Origin: Ruminococcaceae bacterium UBA6434
Lineage (GTDB): Bacteria > Bacillota > Clostridia > Oscillospirales > Acutalibacteraceae
Reading direction: 5' to 3'
DNA length: 29,260 nt
NCBI GenBank assembly: GCA_002437245.1
Contig: DJOQ01000032.1
Span: 1 to 29,260, forward strand
How positions within the stretch are numbered: position 1 is the stretch's first letter; each line of letters begins with the position of its first letter. This document shows, piece after piece, positions 25,052 to 29,260 of the stretch. The notes beneath the pieces are model-generated. The model saw only the letters and a program-made list of their open reading frames with translations. It was not told where the DNA came from and did no database searches. A program made the position numbers and the translations under genes.

Positions 25052-25080
25052 TTTATAACATCGGTATTTTATGGTATTAT
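25052..25080 (+). promoter_or_regulatory. Candidate promoter of hom-lysC
   Basis: TTTATA (25052-25057, 4 of 6) and TATTAT (25075-25080, 5 of 6) are separated by 17 bases, ending 38 bases before the hom start. No T-box or lysine-riboswitch-like structure is recognised in this short leader. Confidence 0.4.
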
Positions 25081-25118
25081 GCTAAATGTATATTCAGATT
25101 ATTAGGATGTGAGAAAAA

Positions 25119-26360
25119 ATGTATATAGCCGTTATGGGTTACGGAACCGTCGGTTCGGGTGTTGTCGAAGTACTGCACAAAAACCACGACAGTATCGTAA
25201 GCAAAAGCACTCAAAAAGACCTTGAGCTTAAATATATCCTCGATCTCCGCGATTTTCCCGGGGACCCCAACGAAGATAAGTTCATTAAGGACTTCAATAT
25301 TATTTTAAACGACGACTCCGTTAAAATAGTCGTTGAGACTATGGGCGGACTTCATCCGGCGTTTGAATTTGTCTCTTCGCTTTTAAAGGCAGGCAAGAGC
25401 GTTGTAACGTCAAACAAAGAGCTTGTCGCGCAAAAGGGCTACGAGCTTTTGACACTTGCCGACGAAAACAACGTAAACTTCCTGTTTGAAGCATCGGTAG
25501 GCGGCGGTATTCCGATTATTCGTCCCATATCGCAGTGCCTTGCGGCAAACGAGATAGACGAAATAGCCGGCATTTTAAACGGCACAACAAACTTTATACT
25601 CACTATGATGATAGAGCAGAATATGAGCTTCGAGGAAGCTCTGAAGCTCGCTCAGGACAACGGCTACGCCGAAAAGGACCCCACAGCCGACGTCGAGGGC
25701 ATAGACGCATGCCGCAAGATATGTATTCTCGCCTCTCTCTGCTTCGGCAAGCACGTTTACCCCGACAGCGTTCACACGGAGGGCATCTCAAAAATAACCT
25801 TGGAAGATGTTGCATATGTCAACGATTTCGGCGGAGTTATTAAGCTTCTTGGCAAGGCAAGACGCGAAAACGGCGGCAAAATTTCTGCCATGGTTTGCCC
25901 CTGCATAGTTAAAAATCACAGCCAGCTCGCCTCGGTAAGCGATGTATTCAACGCAATTCTCGTTCGCGGCGACGCAATAGGCGACGTTGTATTTTACGGC
26001 AGAGGCGCGGGCAAATTACCCACAGCCAGCGCTGTTGTTGCGGACGTAATAGACTGCGCAAAGCACGAAAAGCGCAAAAAGCTGTTCGGCTGGGGCGCTC
26101 CCGAGGAAAATTACGTAATTGATTACAGAACTCTCGAAACGGCTCTTTACATACGCGCTAAGGTCACCGGAAACAAGGAGGACGTTCTTAAAAAGATAGG
26201 CGAAAGCTTCGGCAAAGTAAAATATCTTACGCGAAACGGCGCTCCCGAGGACGAAATCGCATTCGTTACCGACAAGGACGTCGAAAAAGTACTCACCGAC
26301 AAACTCGCAAAAACAGAGGGCTTAAACGTTCTCTCAATGATAAGAGTTACAGATTATTGA
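25119..26360 (+). CDS. hom: Homoserine dehydrogenase with C-terminal ACT domain
   Basis: Reduces aspartate semialdehyde to homoserine with NAD(P)H, the branch toward threonine and methionine. The 413-residue protein opens with the Rossmann fingerprint VMGYGTVGSGVV and shows TSNKELVA, FEASVGGGIPIIRP, GILNGTTNFILT and the catalytic segment KDPTADVEGIDACRK, whose Asp and terminal Lys match the family active site. The last ~80 residues (ETALYIRAKVTGNKEDVLKKIG...) look like an ACT domain, usually the threonine feedback site. An AGGATG-type ribosome binding site precedes the ATG. lysC follows 20 bases later, so two enzymes of the aspartate pathway are co-transcribed. Confidence 0.96.
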   Translation: MYIAVMGYGTVGSGVVEVLHKNHDSIVSKSTQKDLELKYILDLRDFPGDPNEDKFIKDFNIILNDDSVKIVVETMGGLHPAFEFVSSLLKAGKSVVTSNKELVAQKGYELLTLADENNVNFLFEASVGGGIPIIRPISQCLAANEIDEIAGILNGTTNFILTMMIEQNMSFEEALKLAQDNGYAEKDPTADVEGIDACRKICILASLCFGKHVYPDSVHTEGISKITLEDVAYVNDFGGVIKLLGKARRENGGKISAMVCPCIVKNHSQLASVSDVFNAILVRGDAIGDVVFYGRGAGKLPTASAVVADVIDCAKHEKRKKLFGWGAPEENYVIDYRTLETALYIRAKVTGNKEDVLKKIGESFGKVKYLTRNGAPEDEIAFVTDKDVEKVLTDKLAKTEGLNVLSMIRVTDY

Positions 26361-26380
26361 TTTTTTAACGGAGGAAAAAT

Positions 26381-27592
26381 ATGGGACTCATAGTTCAGAA
26401 GTTCGGCGGCTCATCGGTAGCCAATGCCGAAAGAGTTATGAACGTGGCAAAAATAGTCACCGATACGTACCGTGAGGGCAACGACGTAGTAGTTGTGGTT
26501 TCCGCTCAGGGCGACACCACCGACGATCTCATCGACAAGGCTCACGAAATAAACGACCATCCTTCCAAAAGAGAGATGGATATGCTCTTAACTTCCGGCG
26601 AGCAGATTTCGATTGCGCTTCTCTCAATGGCAATTGAAAAGCTCGGCTGCCCCGCGGTTTCGCTGCTCGGTTGGCAGGCAGGATTCAAAACGAGCTCGGC
26701 TTACGGTTCGGCAAGAATCAAATCCATTAAAACCGACCGTTTGCGTGCCGAGGTTGACCGCCACAACATAGTGGTTGTCGCAGGATTCCAGGGCATAAAC
26801 AAATACGACGACCTCACAACGCTCGGCAGAGGCGGCTCGGATACGAGTGCCGTTGCCATAGCAGCCGCCATGCACGCGGACCGCTGTCAGATATTCACCG
26901 ATGTAGAGGGCGTTTTCACCGCCGACCCGAGAAAGATACCCGAGGCGAGAAAGCTCAAAGAAATCACCTACGATGAGATGCTTGAGCTGGCAACGCTCGG
27001 CGCACAGGTTCTCAATAACCGTTCCGTGGAAATGGCAAAGAAATACAATGTTGAAATAGAGGTACTATCAAGCCTTAAACGTGTACCCGGTACAATAGTC
27101 AAGGAGGTCGCTAAAATGGAAAAAATGCTCGTAAGAGGCGTCACAAAGGATACCGACGTCGCAAGAATTTCGGTTACAAATATAGACAATACCCCCGGTA
27201 TTGCATTTAAGCTTTTCTCAAAGCTTGCCCAGAAAAATATAAACGTCGATATAATTCTTCAGTCCGTAGGCCGCGACGGCACAAAGGATATCACCTTTAC
27301 CGTAGCCAAGGACAATGCGGTTGACGCCATAGCAGCCGTTCACGAGACCTTTGATATCGACGACAAAAACATTACCTGCGCCACAAACGTAGCAAAGATT
27401 TCCGTTGTCGGCGCCGGCATGGAATCTCACCCCGGCACTGCGTCAAAGATGTTTGAAGCGCTCTATGAGCACGATATAAACATTGATATGATTTCCACAA
27501 GCGAAATCAAAATCTCCGTTCTTATCGACGCACAGGACGCAGACAGAGCCGTTGCGGCAGTTCACAAGGCATTTTACCCCGAATTAAACTAA
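26381..27592 (+). CDS. lysC: Aspartate kinase (alpha subunit), tandem ACT domains
   Basis: Phosphorylates aspartate, the first step of the lysine, threonine and methionine pathway. The 403-residue protein opens MGLIVQKFGGSSVANAERV and contains LLTSGEQISIALLS, GFQGIN...LGRGGSDTSAVAIAAAMHADRCQIFTDVEG-type segments (amino-acid kinase domain, about 1-240), and two ACT domains (about 260-403) as feedback sites. GGAGG lies 6 bases before the ATG. The layout matches the lysine-sensitive alpha2-beta2 aspartokinases, and a strong internal start for a beta subunit is present (separate entry). A bidirectional terminator follows. Confidence 0.97.
   Translation: MGLIVQKFGGSSVANAERVMNVAKIVTDTYREGNDVVVVVSAQGDTTDDLIDKAHEINDHPSKREMDMLLTSGEQISIALLSMAIEKLGCPAVSLLGWQAGFKTSSAYGSARIKSIKTDRLRAEVDRHNIVVVAGFQGINKYDDLTTLGRGGSDTSAVAIAAAMHADRCQIFTDVEGVFTADPRKIPEARKLKEITYDEMLELATLGAQVLNNRSVEMAKKYNVEIEVLSSLKRVPGTIVKEVAKMEKMLVRGVTKDTDVARISVTNIDNTPGIAFKLFSKLAQKNINVDIILQSVGRDGTKDITFTVAKDNAVDAIAAVHETFDIDDKNITCATNVAKISVVGAGMESHPGTASKMFEALYEHDINIDMISTSEIKISVLIDAQDADRAVAAVHKAFYPELN
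27116..27592 (+). CDS. Internal translation product: aspartokinase beta (regulatory) subunit
   Basis: Within lysC and in the same frame, a perfect AAGGAGG (27101-27107) lies 8 bases before the ATG of residue 246. Translation from here gives a 158-residue protein beginning MEKMLVRGVTKD that contains only the two ACT domains. In Bacillus subtilis aspartokinase II and in corynebacteria, the same gene is known to make a C-terminal beta subunit of about this size from an internal start. The signal here is as strong as the best start signals in the window, so in-frame overlap is predicted rather than demonstrated. Confidence 0.75.
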   Translation: MEKMLVRGVTKDTDVARISVTNIDNTPGIAFKLFSKLAQKNINVDIILQSVGRDGTKDITFTVAKDNAVDAIAAVHETFDIDDKNITCATNVAKISVVGAGMESHPGTASKMFEALYEHDINIDMISTSEIKISVLIDAQDADRAVAAVHKAFYPELN

Positions 27593-27604
27593 ACCCTATA
27601 ACCA

Positions 27605-27648
27605 TAAAAAATAACCTCTGCATTCTCATATGCGGAGGTTATTTTTTT
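27605..27648. terminator. Bidirectional terminator between lysC and the GtrA gene
   Basis: AAATAACCTCTGCAT (27609-27623) pairs with ATGCGGAGGTTATTT (27630-27644) over 15 bp with one wobble and a 6-base loop, followed on plus by TTTT. On the minus strand the stem is followed by TTATTTTTTATGG. It can end both convergent units. Confidence 0.9.
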
Positions 27649-27663
27649 AAGCAAAAAATCTTA

Positions 27664-28137
27664 TTAAGAATTTTTATTCTTTTTAAAAACAAACAGCTTA
27701 CTTATAACAAAATTCAATATCACAACTACGACCTGCGCTATGAGCTTAATCAAAACGGCGTTGATTTGAAGCTTTGTTACAAATACAAAGAGCATAAGCT
27801 CCTCAACGCCCAATGTAAACAGCCTGCCGCCGTAGAATTTTGCCATCTGCAAAATAAAAGCCGCAAAACCTTTAGTCTTTGTCGGGAAAACCCATATGCG
27901 GTTTGTCACAAATGCAAACAGCACCGCAGTCAGCCACGATATGACGTTTGAAATGTGCTCGTTGAGCCCGAAACGGCTGTTAAACAGCGCAAATACGCCT
28001 ACGCTTACAAGAGTTGTGAGTCCGCCGAAGAGCAGATACATCAGCACTTCCTTATATTTTGTATAAAACGGGTTTGCCCACCTGAATATTTTGAGCGACA
28101 TTATTTTGTCGAAAATATCGGGCTTGTCTGTTGTCAT
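27664..28137 (-). CDS. GtrA-family membrane protein
   Basis: A 157-residue, small multi-spanning membrane protein. After a hydrophilic N-terminal ~30 residues come four hydrophobic segments (about 32-50, 61-80, 96-116 and 123-147), matching the GtrA/DPMS-associated fold. Motifs YLLFGGLTTLVSVGVFALF, NVISWLTAVLFAFVTNRIWVF and LNFVISKLFVF are typical. The family helps flip or retain lipid-linked sugars for cell-surface glycosylation; no glycosyltransferase partner is adjacent. GGAGG lies 7 bases before the ATG, and the gene starts 16 bases after the DNA glycosylase stop. Confidence 0.92.
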   Translation of the reverse strand: MTTDKPDIFDKIMSLKIFRWANPFYTKYKEVLMYLLFGGLTTLVSVGVFALFNSRFGLNEHISNVISWLTAVLFAFVTNRIWVFPTKTKGFAAFILQMAKFYGGRLFTLGVEELMLFVFVTKLQINAVLIKLIAQVVVVILNFVISKLFVFKKNKNS

Positions 28138-28153
28138 AAAAAATCCTCCGCCG

Positions 28154-28981
28154 TTATGGGTTTTCGCGGTACACCGTGCGTCTCCAATGGAACAGATACT
28201 GCTGAGCTATGCCCTCGCTGCCCTCGGTGCATGAGGGCAATCCGTCCGGATACATTTCCGCCATTATGCGCTTTACCCATACATCCACGGGAAACGCCTC
28301 GTATTTTCCGAATCCGTACAGAAGCGTACATTCGGCAACCTTTTTGCCCACGCCCTTTATTTTTTGCAGCTCCTGCCTGCCGAATTCTATGGGGGAATCG
28401 GCTATCTTGTCAAAGTCAATTTCGCCCGACGAAGCCTTATTTGCGGCGTCGATTATGTATTTTGCCCTGAAACCTGCTCGAAGCACCGCCAAATCCTCGG
28501 GGACTTTGCCCGACAGCACATCGGGGGAGGGAAAAGTGTACATCCCGCTCTCAATCTCTTCACCGAAGCTTTCACAGAGCCTTTTTATTATTCCCTTTAT
28601 TCGCGGAATATTGTTGTTTTGTGAAATTATAAACGAACAGAGCGCCTCCCAAGGCTCCTGTCGCAAAATTCTGATGCCGGGGCAATCTCTGCAAGCCGCC
28701 GACAGATATTTGTCGTCCTTGTAGCGGTCGGTAATTTCGCGGTAGTTGCGACCGAGGTCGAGGTATCTGTAAAAAACACCCTGCACGTCCTCATTTTTCA
28801 TACCGTAAAAAAGCAGACTGTCGCCCTCCTCTTTTACGCGCATAACCTTGCCGTAAGCAACACCCGAAAAAACTCCGTCCGCGTCTTTTTCCCACCGAAA
28901 CGCCTGACCGCAGTCGAGGGTTCTCTCAAGAGAAAACATATCGGGCTTTTTAAGACGGATTATATTTTTATCGTCAACCAT
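28154..28981 (-). CDS. OGG1-type 8-oxoguanine DNA glycosylase/AP lyase
   Basis: Base-excision repair enzyme expected to remove 8-oxoguanine. The 275-residue protein has the AlkA/OGG N-terminal domain (SLERTLDCGQAFRWEK, as in OGG1) and then the HhH-GPD domain: SFIISQNNNIPRIKGIIKRLCE, GFRAKYIIDAA and LQKIKGVGKKVAECTLLYGF followed by AFPVDVWVKRIM. By alignment to human OGG1, the second Lys of GVGKK is the Schiff-base lysine and the Asp of PVDVW the catalytic aspartate. OGG1-like enzymes occur in clostridia (for example Clostridium acetobutylicum). AGGAG lies 8 bases before the ATG. The gene comes directly before GtrA on minus. Confidence 0.92.
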   Translation of the reverse strand: MVDDKNIIRLKKPDMFSLERTLDCGQAFRWEKDADGVFSGVAYGKVMRVKEEGDSLLFYGMKNEDVQGVFYRYLDLGRNYREITDRYKDDKYLSAACRDCPGIRILRQEPWEALCSFIISQNNNIPRIKGIIKRLCESFGEEIESGMYTFPSPDVLSGKVPEDLAVLRAGFRAKYIIDAANKASSGEIDFDKIADSPIEFGRQELQKIKGVGKKVAECTLLYGFGKYEAFPVDVWVKRIMAEMYPDGLPSCTEGSEGIAQQYLFHWRRTVYRENP

Positions 28982-29260
28982 TTTCCGTTCTCCTATTTTT
29001 CACAAAATACCACAGTAAATTATATCTAATTTGAACAGCGCAAAATTGCACAAAAACATTTCTTAAAAACTGTCTAAGGGAGTTTCCTAACTGTATAATT
29101 TGTAAAGATTTTATAACACAGCGTATTTACACAAAAGCTCTTGAACTTTTGCACATTGATGTTCAAAACTCAAAAATCGGTATGTTTTTACCTGTTTTAG
29201 GGTGACTTTTTAACATTTTGAACATAGTTTTGAACACTTTTAGACATCAAAAAATAATAC
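28982..29260. other. AT-rich non-coding edge region with TTTTGAACA motifs
   Basis: About 280 bases before the glycosylase gene show no convincing reading frame on either strand. They contain a perfect TATAAT on minus (29019-29024), a good -10 for the glycosylase operon without a clear -35. They also hold three exact copies of TTTTGAACA (two direct, one inverted; separate repeat entry). A CAAAAG...CTTTTG palindrome lies at about 29131-29150. The region probably holds the promoter zone between the glycosylase operon and an unseen neighbour. Confidence 0.6.
29160..29236. repeat. Cluster of TTTTGAACA 9-mers
   Basis: TTTTGAACA occurs at 29216-29224 and 29228-29236 (12-base period) and as the exact reverse complement TGTTCAAAA at 29160-29168. 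An 8-of-9 copy (ATTTGAACA) lies at about 29029-29037, and a TTGAAC core at 29141-29146. The number of exact copies in 77 bases is more than I would expect by chance, even in AT-rich DNA. The binding protein is unknown. Confidence 0.6.

Noticed and set aside
28991..29155. DnaA-box-like words (TTTTTCACA, TTTGCACA, TTTACACA) in the AT-rich right edge, possible origin
   Set aside because: Each differs from TTATCCACA at two or more positions, and no dnaA, dnaN or other replication-origin gene is seen nearby.

Overview
The window looks like a chromosomal segment from an anaerobic, low-to-moderate-GC Firmicute of the class Clostridia, possibly an Oscillospiraceae/Ruminococcaceae-type gut or environmental lineage. 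This rests on gene order and gene types, not on a database search. Indicators are dprA-topA-trmFO, rnc-(radical SAM)-smc-ftsY and yhbY-nadD-yqeK-rsfS order, a folate-dependent TrmFO, a Firmicute-style infC-rpmI-rplT operon with an attenuator leader, an OGG1-type glycosylase, and AGGAGG-type ribosome binding sites. Almost everything is housekeeping. I see no tRNA, rRNA, CRISPR array, IS element or prophage.

Left block (1-16555, all minus strand, read right to left): SpoU-family RNA methyltransferase, dprA, topA, trmFO, rnc, an Elp3-like radical SAM protein, smc, then a 462-bp gap with a structured tandem repeat, then ftsY, rdgB, yhbY, nadD, yqeK, rsfS and the 5' part of leuS, which runs off the left edge. 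Many junctions are ATGA or TAATG overlaps, so the block is probably one or two long, translationally coupled operons for RNA maturation, chromosome segregation, protein targeting, NAD synthesis and ribosome function.

Middle (16671-18046, minus): infC-rpmI-rplT with a consensus sigma-A promoter, a ~147-nt leader holding an intrinsic terminator (L20-leader-like attenuator), a non-canonical ATC start for infC, and a strong terminator after rplT. Divergent on the plus strand is ddl - DUF1934 - argS, ending in a bidirectional terminator at about 21447-21497.

Right block: a three-gene minus-strand cluster (AI-2E-family permease, PHP-type CpsB-like phosphatase, cytoplasmic sialidase-like protein). 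Divergent from it is hom-lysC on plus, where lysC carries a strong internal start for a separate regulatory beta subunit. After another bidirectional terminator come a GtrA-family membrane protein and an OGG1-type DNA glycosylase on minus. The last ~280 bases are AT-rich, non-coding as far as I can see, and carry repeated TTTTGAACA motifs.

Most notable observations: FtsY appears rearranged, with its acidic, basic-tipped A-domain-like tail at the C-terminus. A 133-bp structured tandem repeat separates smc from ftsY and supplies the smc stop codon. infC starts with ATC. lysC has an internal beta-subunit start. An unidentified 9-mer motif is clustered at the right edge. I found no clearly new multi-gene system.
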